A DNA stretch of 64,000 bases, from the NCBI GenBank assembly GCA_001316125.1, contig BBCS01000004.1, positions 77,281 to 141,280 of the forward strand. The letters are read 5' to 3'. Shown piece by piece: positions 52,753-62,132 of the stretch. Below the pieces are notes generated by a model. It saw only the letters and a program-made list of their open reading frames with translations, was not told the DNA's origin and searched no databases. How positions within the stretch are numbered: the stretch's first letter is position 1; each line of letters begins with the position of its first letter. Made by a program: the position numbers and the translations under genes. The DNA is from Vulcanisaeta distributa JCM 11213. Lineage in GTDB: Archaea; Thermoproteota; Thermoprotei; Thermoproteales; Thermocladiaceae.

Positions 52753-53091
52753 GTGTCCACTGAGACAATAACAAGGGCTGAGTTTGAAAAGGTGGTACTT
52801 AAGGTTGGTAAGGTAATACATGCAGAGAGGGTTCAGGGCTCGAGGAAGTTATTAAGGCTTATTGTTGATATTGGTGACGAGAGGAGACAAATAATCACAG
52901 GACTCGCCGAGTTTTACAAGCCCGAGGACTTAATTAATAAGTACGTGGTCGTTGTCGCGAATTTAGAGAGTAGGAAGATCTTTGGTTATGAGAGTCAGGG
53001 AATGATATTGGCGTCGTGCGATGAGAAGAACCCGACAATAATAACGATTGATAAACCGCAGGATGAGCAGATAGGTAAGAGAGTTTGCTAA
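52753..53091 (+). CDS. tRNA-binding domain protein (MetG C-terminal/CsaA-like)
   Basis: 112 aa, GTG start. OB-fold EMAP/tRNA_bind domain: VVLKVGKVIHAERVQGSRKL, LRLIVDIGDERRQIITGLAE, VVVANLESRKIFGYESQGMI, LASCD. In archaea this stand-alone domain acts as the beta-subunit of methionyl-tRNA synthetase, stimulating tRNA binding. The active MetRS is not in the window. Intact. Confidence 0.85.
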   Translation: MSTETITRAEFEKVVLKVGKVIHAERVQGSRKLLRLIVDIGDERRQIITGLAEFYKPEDLINKYVVVVANLESRKIFGYESQGMILASCDEKNPTIITIDKPQDEQIGKRVC

Positions 53092-53101
53092 AGGTGTATT
53101 G

Positions 53102-53109
53102 CTTTAAAT
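53102..53109 (+). promoter_or_regulatory. TATA box of the M16 peptidase gene
   Basis: CTTTAAAT about 28 nt before the GTG at 53133, supporting this start instead of the TTG at 53085 that would overlap the upstream gene. Confidence 0.45.
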
Positions 53110-53132
53110 TCCCTGTTTTAAAACCGATAACG

Positions 53133-54285
53133 GTGAACATAGAGTATTACGTATTAGATAACGGACTTAGGCTATTGGTAAATAGAATTGAGTCGCCAAC
53201 GGTCGGCGTGGCAATAGGCATCGGCATAGGCTCCATATATGAGAGGGAGGATTTACGAGGCATAAGCCACTTCGCTGAGCACTTAATCTACAGGGCGTAC
53301 CCAAACATTGACCTTGAAATAGAGGGGGGGTTGGGCGGCGTTTCGGATGCGTACACCGAGAGGACGCTCACGATGTACCTATTCGAGGTAATACCAAGTG
53401 AGCTCAGGAACCTACTGAGGCTCATTCATAAAATGTTTAGTAACAGGAGGATTGATGGTGAGGATTTCGAGAGGGAGAGGAGGGTCATACTTTCCGAGAT
53501 AAGGATGAGGAATGACGACCCAGGCACGCTAATATACGACTTAGGGCCCAGGGCATTATTTGGGATAGTGACTATGGCGCGCCAATCATTGGTTATGAAG
53601 AGAGCATTTCCTTAATTACTATGAAGGATCTCGAGAACTTCCTGGAATCCTATTATACGCCGGATAATATGGTGGTAAGCATCGTTGGTCCTCTAAGCAT
53701 GGCAATAAATGAAATAATTGAACTATTCAGCAAGTGGATGGTAGGTCAAGCAGTAAAAAGAATCCAACAATGGGTAAGGGAGGACCAATAATCATTAGAA
53801 AGCCTATTGAATCGGCTTACCTATCGTATTCCTGGCAATACAAAGTAATTAATGAGGATCCATTCCTACTCTCAATTAAATCATCATTACTGGAATTTCA
53901 CTTAGTGAATGGTCTTAGTTCGTACTTAATGTCTAGGTTCAGGAATAAGGGCCTGACATACACAATTGATATGGATAGGGATTACCTACCAGGTACCTAC
54001 TACTATCAACTAGTGATATCTGCTATTAATGAGGAGAGTATTGATACTGTTAAGGAGGAATTAATTAATGCATTATTAAATGTTAATGATTTATTTAAGG
54101 ATGAGTACTATTTAAGTAAGCGATTAAATTACCTTAAATACCTAATAAGTGATTATCTACGTAGACCACTACAGATAGCAGAGTCCATGAGTTATATGGA
54201 GCTGAAGCTCGGTAATCACGACGTTGAGGGATTCAATAGGGGGGACTTGAGGAGCATTTTAGGGATTCCCCCCCGAGCAACTTAA
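53133..54285 (+). CDS. M16-family zinc metallopeptidase, frame-broken
   Basis: Single-unit M16 peptidase (~385-390 aa joined). Active site ISHFAEHLIYRAYPN contains the inverted zinc motif HxxEH, with the distal Glu in RERRVILSEIRMR. Expected fold: two M16 domains (second from IIIRKPIESAYLSYSWQYKV to the end). Breaks at ~53565 (GNSDYGAPIIGYEESISLIT) and ~53735. The last residues at C7 54271 are uncertain. Start GTG 53133 from a TATA ~28 nt upstream. Function: processing of peptides, possibly of envelope proteins, unknown. Confidence 0.8.
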
Positions 54286-54389
54286 TAACTAATGGTGTAT
54301 GGTCCGCGATAATTCCATCGTAATATTAGTGTATTACGTATATGTAAACATTACGTATGCGCGTCAATAAATAAAGTATTATTAGTGTA

Positions 54390-55172
54390 TTATTGTTGCA
54401 TTCCCAGCCTCTCCTTAATCTCCTTAAGTAATAATGTCATCGCATCACCAGCCTTGCATTGTATGATTACATCGGCGATGTAATCAAGCTCCGTGGGTTC
54501 TATATTTATAATTATGACCTTACCACCCATCTCCTTAACAAATATTGGTATGTAAGCCGCTGGATAAACAGAGAGTGAGGAGCCAATGACTAAGACCGCA
54601 TCACTCATTAGTGCTAATTCCCTAGCCTTATCGAAATCCTTAACTGGCTCTCCAAATAATACGGTATCAGGCTTAAGAATACCACCACACTCATCGCAGA
54701 GTGGTGGTATTTGACCATTATCAATCTTCTTAATAACGACCTCCATTGGATATGCACGGCCACATGCAATACATACAGCCCTCTTCATTGTGCCGTGAAG
54801 CTCGATCACGCTCTTAGAGCCAGCGGCTTGATGGAGTCCATCAACGTTTTGGGTAATTACCGCCTTTATGATGCCCAACTTTTCGAGTTCGGCCACGGCA
54901 TAATGCGCCCTGTTGGGCTTAGCCACGAACAACGTGCTCATCCTCATCCTATAAAACAACCAGAAATCCTTTGGATGCTGCAGAAAGTAATCTATTGTCG
55001 CTATTTCGGGACTATACTGCCTCCATAATCCTTGGGGGGGACCTCTAAAGTCGGGGGGGATTCCTGACTCCGTGGATATGCCGGCACCCGTGAAGGCTAT
55101 TGCGTGCTTCGCATTGATCAGTATGTCGGCAGCCCTCTTAATATCCTCCATGTTGCATTGTTTTTCACTCAT
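54390..55172 (-). CDS. NAD-dependent protein deacylase (sirtuin)
   Basis: 260 aa, intact. AIAFTGAGISTESGIP (NAD pocket), DFRGP motif, ITQNVDGLHQAAGS, VIELHGTMKRAVC (catalytic His), zinc Cys4 (CIACGRAY and LCDECGG), VLFGEPVKDFDKA and VIGSSLSVYPA. Deacetylates proteins such as Alba with NAD. The invariant GIPDFRGPQG reads GIPPDFRGPPQG: two extra Pro, each in a G7 run (55034-55040, 55053-55059 on the plus strand). As written these would disrupt the NAD site; I read them as sequence error. Confidence 0.93.
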   Translation of the reverse strand: MSEKQCNMEDIKRAADILINAKHAIAFTGAGISTESGIPPDFRGPPQGLWRQYSPEIATIDYFLQHPKDFWLFYRMRMSTLFVAKPNRAHYAVAELEKLGIIKAVITQNVDGLHQAAGSKSVIELHGTMKRAVCIACGRAYPMEVVIKKIDNGQIPPLCDECGGILKPDTVLFGEPVKDFDKARELALMSDAVLVIGSSLSVYPAAYIPIFVKEMGGKVIIINIEPTELDYIADVIIQCKAGDAMTLLLKEIKERLGMQQ

Positions 55173-55267
55173 AGTTAATTATTATATTGAGTAATTACCA
55201 GCGTTATAAGTATTAATCCTGTTAGTGACGGAGAATTTAAATTATTGTGCATAGACTTTATGTTGTT

Positions 55268-55320
55268 GTGATGAGCTGACGACGGACTGAACTCACTGAT
55301 GAGCGCGTTGGTGGCTGACC
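55268..55320 (+). ncRNA. C/D box sRNA
   Basis: Box C GTGATGA (55268-55274), 12-nt guide GCTGACGACGGA, D' CTGA (55287-55290), spacer ACTCA, C' CTGATGA (55296-55302), 12-nt guide GCGCGTTGGTGG, box D CTGA (55315-55318). All four boxes and both spacings are canonical. The first guide is complementary to GTCGTCAGC, a universal 16S segment. A TATA-like GAATTTAAATTA lies at 55231. Its 3' half overlaps the end of the glycosyltransferase gene on the opposite strand. Confidence 0.85.
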
Positions 55321-55876
55321 TCATCATATATTGCCTCAATATCGTCAATAGACCTCACCTCCACGGCATTGATCCCGTAGTGATTCCTGAGGGATTCATA
55401 CGTAGGCCTATTATGCGCAATAACGTATAATGCCGAGGAGAAGGCGTATTTCTCCCAATCCCTTATTGTTAAGCTCAGTAGGCTTACACCATTACCTGAT
55501 CTAATGGGTTCCGTGGAATAAGCACTGACTATGTATGGCACCTTAAGCCTTTGTGAAATCACCTTGCAATAACCGCCGCAATCCAATCATGCGCATGCAC
55601 AAAGTCTATGTCCCTGGGTATTACATAGGGTACCCTGGAGAGGATCTCCACAAGTAGGAAGTGCATGTACGCGACGACGTCGCTGAACCACCTATCGCTC
55701 ACGGTGAATATGCGCACATTGCCATCCATATAACTACCATCAAAATTAGCTGGGTGTACTAGGTATACCTCGTACTTACTGGATAATCTGATAACCAAGT
55801 CCCTAACCTGGAATGCCAGTGACCCAACCACCCTATGCGGTGGGTACTCTGTCGATATGTGCAGAACCTTAACCAC
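55293..55876 (-). CDS. GT4/GT5-like glycosyltransferase N-terminal domain protein, frame-broken
   Basis: Start ATG 55876. First Rossmann lobe of glycogen-synthase-type transferases: VLHISTEYPPHRVVGSLAFQ (donor/acceptor loop), FVHAHDWIAAVIA. After a shift at ~55565 it continues VISQRLKVPYIVSAYSTEPI and ends at SHQRAHQ. Joined ~195 aa: only the N-terminal lobe, no C-terminal donor-binding lobe with its EPFG motif. Either a truncated gene or a stand-alone half-enzyme. It sits next to the divergent GH57 gene, which suggests a role in glycogen/starch metabolism. Its 3' end is antisense to the C/D sRNA. Confidence 0.75.
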
Positions 55877-55881
55877 AGAAT

Positions 55882-56121
55882 TTAACAGTAGATACTGCTT
55901 AATTTAATTATTGCAGTGGATGTTAGGTGTACGGAGTCATTGATTGTGTTAACGTAACCAAGCACCTTAAGCTTATCAACAATGCTCCTAACCTCCTCAA
56001 CCCTCAAACCAACAATCCTCGCCAAATCCTCGAGCTTAACGGCCCGCTCCTTATCAATCGCAGCCAATGAATGCAGGGCCTGCATTACGGTCCTTATTTT
56101 CGACTCGTAACTCACCTCCAC
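55882..56121 (-). CDS. Small helix-turn-helix protein
   Basis: 79 aa, intact. wHTH/MarR-like: AVKLEDLARIVGLRVEEVRS, IVDKLKVLGYVNTINDSVHL. Five bases upstream of the glycosyltransferase start, so cotranscribed with it. Divergent from the GH57 gene; it may control that gene pair. Confidence 0.7.
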   Translation of the reverse strand: MEVSYESKIRTVMQALHSLAAIDKERAVKLEDLARIVGLRVEEVRSIVDKLKVLGYVNTINDSVHLTSTAIIKLSSIYC

Positions 56122-56222
56122 AAAGTATTATAAATCAATTTCCTTCTTAATAAATTTCTCTATCATTAATCGTGAATTGGTAATTGAAATAACAAAAAGC
56201 ACTTATATAATTATTATCCGTA

Positions 56223-58002
56223 ATGAAGGCAGTGTCTATAGAATTAACAACGAATAAGGCGCTCTACGAACCAGGCGAGGACATAACAGTCAATGTAGTG
56301 GTTAGGGGATTAATGAGTAGGGAGGATATTGAATTAACGGTGATTAAGGATTCCCAGGAAATAACTAAGCGAGTCCTGCAGGCAATACCTCCGGAATCGG
56401 AGATCATGGATTACGTTAGGATAAATGACGTGGGTACCTACGAAATAAGCGCCAGGTGCTGTGGTTCAGAGGTTAGGACTCCAATAATGATCATTAATAG
56501 GCCGGAGACACCATTAAGGTTCGTACTGGTTTTTCACAATCACCAGCCAATCCATAAGTACCCAAGCGGTATTTATCACGGACCCTGGGCATTCCAACAC
56601 ACCTGGTCCCCTGAATTCTACCCAATATACGACGTAGGCCCCCTACTTACTACATGCCAGATTAGTGAATAAGTATAGGGTTTCCGTAACGTATAACCTA
56701 AGTCCAAGCCTGCTGTGGCAATGGGATGACCTACTACGTAATGGCGTATTCATCGAGGGTGTGGATCACGTTGACTACATAGGTCCCTGGGATTCGCGGG
56801 TGGAATTAATTAAGGAGGCGATTAATACGTATTCAAGATTAGCTAATGAGGGTGTTATAGAGGTGCTAACGAGTTTCCTAGCTCATCCAATAGCCGGTTA
56901 TTTAATTGAGAAGTTTGAGGTTTATGACCTATTACGGTGGGAGTTGAGTAGGGGGGGGAAGGAGGTTACTAGGAGGGTTTTGGGTGTGAGCGCCGTTGGT
57001 ATGTGGCTTCCTGAGTTGTACTTTTCCGAGAAGTTGAGGAATATTCTCTGTGATGAGGGTATTAGGTTCATAGTCCTTGATGGTGTTTATCACCTCGGTG
57101 AGGCCATTAAGGATAGGAGTTCCATCTACAGGGTTTATAGGCACGACTGCTTAACAATACTATTTAGGGATACAGCACTTAGTGACTTACTGAGCTTTCA
57201 ACTTAACAAGGCCAGTAATGCCCAGGAGACTGATGCCAATGCCAGGAAATTAATTATAGAGTTAATGATGAGGATTAACTACGCCAGGGATGGCGTGGTT
57301 ACAATGGCCTTAGACGGGGGGGAGAATTGGATGATATTACCAACACCAAACCCATACGCTGCCCTACTCCTTGAGAAAATAATGATGTACTTATCGCAGG
57401 CTAAGTCTGATGGTTATGTGATGCCCATTAGGCCGTCAATAATTAAGGAGTTTCACGATGAAATTAAGGAAATACCAACCACCTCATGGCTGGGCTCACC
57501 GGCTAAGTGGATTAGTGAGAGGGCAGATATACAGTCGAGGCTTTGGTCCATGGCTCAAGCCGCAATTAATAAGTGGAGGTTGTATGAGGAGGTTTTTGGG
57601 GGGGAGGATGAGGAATTAAGGATGTCCCTTGCAATGACGCTGGATAGCGATTATTATTGGGCTGAATTCGTAAACGTAAACCACGTGGGTGAATGGGCGC
57701 ACTCCGTAATAAGTAGGGCTGAGGATGCACTCAACTCATTGGGGGGGATTAGGTTTAGCCTAGGGAATGATCACTTGGAAATTACCGTCAGTAATAACTG
57801 GGTTAAGGATGCAAACCTAGTGCTTGGTATTGAAACCCCAGAAACATATCTTGAGTATAGTATCAAGGTTCAATCAGGTTCGTCAGAGCCCATAAGAATT
57901 AATGGTTTCAATAACGTAGTAATATCATTACTATCACCAAAAACGAGGATGCAGATTAGGAAGCCCATTAAAATAGTGCGTGGGGGGGTTACGAAACACT
58001 AA
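56223..58002 (+). CDS. GH57 family glycoside hydrolase, frame-broken
   Basis: About 590 aa joined. N-terminal beta domain (SIELTTNKALYEPGEDITVN) then GH57 motifs: FHNHQP (motif 1), AVGMWLPELYFS (nucleophile Glu region), MALDGENW (read as DGGENW through G7 at 57316-57322) and AEFVNVNHVGEWAH. A shift at ~56660 splits the first quarter. GH57 enzymes include alpha-amylase, 4-alpha-glucanotransferase, branching enzyme and amylopullulanase. The neighbouring glycogen-synthase-like half suggests alpha-glucan remodelling. Specificity not resolved. Confidence 0.88.
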
Positions 58003-59152
58003 TGATGCTTGATCCATTAATTATGTACGTGACGTCCCTGTCGGATATGCGCATCGTTATATAGTCATAAACGTAGTCCATACTTAATCCCTCATAATCA
58101 ATACGTAGGGCAATCCCCCTCATGGGCTCTCCCTCCCTTATTACGTAGCCAAAGCCCCATGACCAAGCCCAGGAGGTGGCCATCTTAAGTATCGTCTGTG
58201 AACTTAATTCATTACCCATCAATAGTCTCATCACCTTAATCTCATCCCAGGGATTAGGCTCTATCAATGCAACATTATCAGTACCAACTAGTGGTCTCAA
58301 TCCCCTCCTCACCATGGCGCTCACCCTCGCAACTTACCAACGAATTCAATATTTGACCTCGGACAGGTGACCATAGGTAATGTGGGTATTCTCGAAAAAT
58401 CCTCATCGCCCAATTGCGTTAAGTGCACAAACACAGTATTGCCAGTCACAAGAGTATTTAATGCCCTGTCTAGGTCATTATCGAGGTAGGTATCCTCAGT
58501 TTCGGACACGTGCGTACTAATGGGCAACCCACGTGAGCCACCTAGCCTAGAGGCAAGCCTTAACTCAGCCATTGTGTAGTTAAGTGGTGATATTAATGAT
58601 ATGCCGAATCCCCCCCTATCAACGAAGTACTTTACCTCATCCTCAAATACCTCATCAACATCCTCCTCCTCCTCAGGCTTAACGTGGATCCTAAACGTAC
58701 TCGGCTCAGCAAGCGGCACGATACATAGACCTGCCTCCCAGCTTCCTCAATGACCACGTCCGCGAATACCCTACCGTACTCAATAATCGTCAGTAAACAA
58801 CCAACACCGTAATTCCTAATCCTACGAAACACGGTAGCCAACCCGCCCCCTTAATGACTCAGGCTTTGCTCTACGCAGGTAATAATACTTAAGGCCGTAT
58901 GGCGCACCAACCACATCATCGATATAGTACTTATTGAATAAGCCCATTAGGAAGTAATCAAGCACGTGAATATGGGCATTGGTTAATTGGGGGCATTAGT
59001 AACGTGTTTCCTAAATCAACAACATTATTACTACCTGGTACCCGTCCAATACCGGTCACCTCACCATCAGATACATCAATAACAGCATCCTTAATCGGCT
59101 GTAACTCCTCACCCACCAGCGCCATTGAGGACTTAATGCTCAATCTACGCAT
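57989..59152 (-). CDS. Amidohydrolase (SsnA/chlorohydrolase type), frame-broken
   Basis: TIM-barrel metal hydrolase. N-terminal beta domain (MRRLSIKSSMALVGEELQPI), metal site LTNAHIHVLDYF, ISTHVSETEDTYL, MVTCPRSNIEFVG and the metal Asp in LVGTDNVALIEPN. At least four breaks: C5 58989-58993 (true four gives LTNAHIH), C5 58846-58850, ~58710 and ~58325. Joined ~390 aa. Likely a deaminase/amidohydrolase of nucleosides or similar; substrate unknown. It converges with, and overlaps by 14 nt, GH57. Start ATG 59152. Confidence 0.78.
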
Positions 59153-59192
59153 TCGAGGATGAGTTTAAGTAGTTAAATTAATGCTTTGTTTG

Positions 59193-60286
59193 ATGAAGAT
59201 AGCAATTATAGGCTTGAATCCAGGCACTGCGATTTATGCACAATACATGGCTAAGGACGGGCATGACATCACTATATTCACAGAAAGCCAGGGTGACGTA
59301 ATAATCATGGATTTACTACCGCATTCCCTCCTAAACATTGTGAATAAAGGATCAATTAAATTATTCACTAGGAAGTATTTAGAGGACGTACTTGGGATTA
59401 ATGTAATAAATGTGAGGTTAAGTTCGATAATCATCAATGAGAATAAGGTATTGATTATGAATGAAAATTATGGACGGGGGGGAGTTGAGGGTAAATACGA
59501 CAGGGTTATAATTGGTTCTGAGGCGTTACCGAGGGAGTCAGGTGATTGCGTGAGTATTTATAAGGCTGCTTTATCACCAAGTAACTACATAATTAATGGT
59601 AATGATGCAGGTAAGAACACCGAGTCGTTAATGCTCGTGACGGATCTCGGTGGTCGCGCTGTTACGAATTCATCGACGGCTATTGACGATGATATTCTCA
59701 AGTCACTACCAATCAATAAGAATGTAGGGGCTGGGGAATGCGTATCCACTGATTATGACGTGGTTAAGCCATCAATAGGCATGGTTAGTGGGGGGGGTGA
59801 TTGGTTTATCGGTAGGGGGATTTACATTTAGGGACTCATTAAGTGGTATTGAGTATGTGGTTAATAGGGATTATCAATTAATCATGATGGGGGAAGTTAC
59901 TGGCAATGAGGGATTTGGGGATCATTAATTCATTGCCATTAATGCCACGCCTAGAGGTTGGTCTTTCCCGTAACTGGTCGTTTCTATCCGTGGGGCTTAC
60001 ACGGAATGAGTTAGGTACTGTTTTCAGGGATTTATCATCGTCTAGAGTGGCTTATCACTCGGATGGGGTTGACATAGTGGCTAAGGTTATTCATAGGGGT
60101 AATAAGTTATTGAGTCTTCAGGTGTTGGCTAGGGGCGTTAAGTTGTTCAATTGGTTCTCCTTGATTTATTCCCTAATCATGCTTAACAATACGGCTTACC
60201 TATTACTTGATATGGGTTATGAAGCCGTGTTTAATACTGTTCGTGGATTACTCGAACAATTAATGCTAAACTTATACAATATATAG
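59193..60286 (+). CDS. Rossmann-fold FAD/NAD-dependent oxidoreductase-like protein, frame-broken
   Basis: ATG 59193 opens MKIAIIGLNPGTAIYAQYMA with a GxNxGxAxxA dinucleotide site typical of FAD pyridine-nucleotide oxidoreductases. KYDRVIIGSEAL marks the second half of the fold. Breaks at G5 59815-59819 (true four gives GRGFTFRDSLSG) and G5 59889-59893 (four gives MMGKLLAMRDLGIINSL). Joined ~365 aa. The C-terminal half (LEVGLSRNWSFLSVGLTRNE) is unlike standard oxidoreductases. Substrate unknown; the binding site for NAD has three Gly missing from the classical GxGxxG. Confidence 0.6.
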
Positions 60287-60347
60287 GTTGTTATGGCTAA
60301 TAAGTTAATAAATAAGCTTTATTAATGACCCAACCGAGTAATAGTCA

Positions 60348-60767
60348 GTGCCTGGAATCCTGGCTAACGTCGATTATGAGGAACCACTCACTAGGTATAG
60401 AATAAGGGAGGTGCTCATTGAGGCTCGTAGGCGGTCAATAAGTTATATAGATAAGATGAAGCAGGAGGTTCTTGCAGACTCATTCTACGTACACTATAGG
60501 CAACCAATACTCAAGATGCCCACGGAGAACGAGGACATGGAAACCTCACTATGGAGATTTGTGGTCTCCACATACATAAGGAGTGAGGCCTATAATGACG
60601 TGTCCAGGATAACTAGGTTAAATGGTAGGTTGTCCAGGGTAATGGCGATTAAGTTACTCAAGGTGTATAATAGCATCCTGAGTAAGATGGATAGGAACGA
60701 AGCTTTAGACAAATGGTTGAGTCGGCAATGGATCAGAAGAGCGCATCCTCAAGGGAGAGTAGGATGA
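60348..60767 (+). CDS. Helical protein coupled to the VWA gene
   Basis: 139 aa, GTG start. Charged helical protein (YRIREVLIEARRRSISYIDK; SAYNDVSRITRLNGRLSRV). Its 3' end overlaps the VWA gene by 55 nt in another frame, so both are coupled, or the two form a single gene split by one indel. Similar to the N-terminal helical region preceding CoxE-type VWA domains. No other motif. Confidence 0.6.
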   Translation: MPGILANVDYEEPLTRYRIREVLIEARRRSISYIDKMKQEVLADSFYVHYRQPILKMPTENEDMETSLWRFVVSTYIRSEAYNDVSRITRLNGRLSRVMAIKLLKVYNSILSKMDRNEALDKWLSRQWIRRAHPQGRVG

Positions 60768-61675
60768 ACCTAGAACGGGAGGTTCGCTCATTGATTAATT
60801 TCTACGTCGGAAGCATGAAGAAGGTCAGCGAGACTGTTAACAAGGTTAAGATGCTCTTTGGGGATTCCGTGGGCCATGAAATAGCGGATATACTACTGAG
60901 CACGGACATCGACCCATACAGACTCAGGTTAATCTCAATGCTCAACTCACTGATTAAGTTGATTGTGGATACCAGGTACACGGTAGACGTTGTTGAGGAC
61001 GTAGATGCTGAGCGGGTTGGCACCGTGGGTGGGGGGGTTAAGCGCATGACGAGGGCCTCGGAGCTTAGGGACATGATACCGAGTGAGAGGATGCTCATGA
61101 AATTCGCCAAGCCAGTATTCGCGTATAAACTGGCCATGGGTAATGTACTGGTTAGGGAGAGGAGGGCCATTAAGAAACCTAAGATATACATGCTCATTGA
61201 CAAGAGCGGTTCAATGTTTTACACAGTAAACATAAACATATTTGAGGTGGGCGCCATTAGTAAGATTACCTGGGCCACGGCCCTAGCCGTGATACTGGCT
61301 ATGAAGGGTGGTAACCTAGCCGTGAGATTCTTCGACCAGCAGGTATACCCAATGCTGACTAATAAGAATGATATCATAAAGATGCTGCTCTCCCTAATAC
61401 CGCTGGGTGGCACGGACATAACGAATGCCGTTAGGGCTGCAGTACAGGATGCCGTGGATAAACCATCATTGAGGGATTACAAATTAGTCGTTATAACCGA
61501 CGGTGAGGACGATAATGTTGACCCGACGGTATTTAATAAGGCGAAGTCCATATTCAGGTCAGTCAAGGTATTACTAATTGGTGGTGAGAATAGTGTTATC
61601 GAGGAGAATGCGGAAACGATAAAGATCCAGGAATTAACAAGCGAGAGCCTATCCTACACAATTAAGAAGATCTAG
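60713..61675 (+). CDS. VWA (von Willebrand factor A) domain protein, CoxE-like
   Basis: 320 aa, intact from ATG 60713. VWA MIDAS: IYMLIDKSGSMFY (DxSxS), LGGTDITNAVRAA (Thr) and VVITDGEDDN (Asp). N-terminal helical region (LEREVRSLINFYVGSMKKVS). CoxE-like VWA proteins act with MoxR ATPases as chaperones for metal-centre or complex assembly; a MoxR gene is not in the window. G7 at 61030 adds one Gly (TVGGGVKR). Confidence 0.85.
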   Translation: MVESAMDQKSASSRESRMNLEREVRSLINFYVGSMKKVSETVNKVKMLFGDSVGHEIADILLSTDIDPYRLRLISMLNSLIKLIVDTRYTVDVVEDVDAERVGTVGGGVKRMTRASELRDMIPSERMLMKFAKPVFAYKLAMGNVLVRERRAIKKPKIYMLIDKSGSMFYTVNINIFEVGAISKITWATALAVILAMKGGNLAVRFFDQQVYPMLTNKNDIIKMLLSLIPLGGTDITNAVRAAVQDAVDKPSLRDYKLVVITDGEDDNVDPTVFNKAKSIFRSVKVLLIGGENSVIEENAETIKIQELTSESLSYTIKKI

Positions 61676-62087
61676 CCTCAAAACAATTCATTGGTGAGTC
61701 ACAGACAAGCACCTGAACCTCAACAACATCATTAATTCCTAACCTACTCAGTATGCCCATCACACTGTCAATGAAGTACCAAGCAACACACTCACCAGTG
61801 GCCCCCTCCGGTATACAGGGTATCTCAACAAACTCACCTGGCATTAATCCCTGGGCACTCTCCATGCTCGACTTTATGTACTTGCCATCGAAGGTATTAA
61901 CGATACCCTGGACCTCACGCCTAATTTTATCAATATCAGTCACGAGCATCCTCCTACCCCCCCTAACACAGAGCCTTATTGTCACGTCATAATTATGCCC
62001 ATGAACATTACCATAGACATCACTAAACCTGACCCTATGGGCTCCGGAGAACATGAACTTCATGGACAGGCAGGTAATCTCAACCAC
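61662..62087 (-). CDS. 6-pyruvoyltetrahydropterin synthase / QueD family protein
   Basis: ~142 aa. T-fold enzyme: FMFSGAHRVRF and VHGHNYDVTI supply the three zinc His (H, HxH); GECVAWYFIDSVMG and NCFEARS complete the substrate pocket. QueD homologues make 6-carboxytetrahydropterin for queuosine/archaeosine, PTPS makes tetrahydropterins; the sequence does not separate them. GTG 62087 fits a leaderless message with TTTTTATGC ~26 nt upstream; a longer frame begins at 62126. It is divergent from cobA. Confidence 0.82.
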   Translation of the reverse strand: MVEITCLSMKFMFSGAHRVRFSDVYGNVHGHNYDVTIRLCVRGGRRMLVTDIDKIRREVQGIVNTFDGKYIKSSMESAQGLMPGEFVEIPCIPEGATGECVAWYFIDSVMGILSRLGINDVVEVQVLVCDSPMNCFEARSS

Positions 62088-62132
62088 GGATATTCGTAAT
62101 AATACGCATAAAAATGCATTTCCCACAGATTA

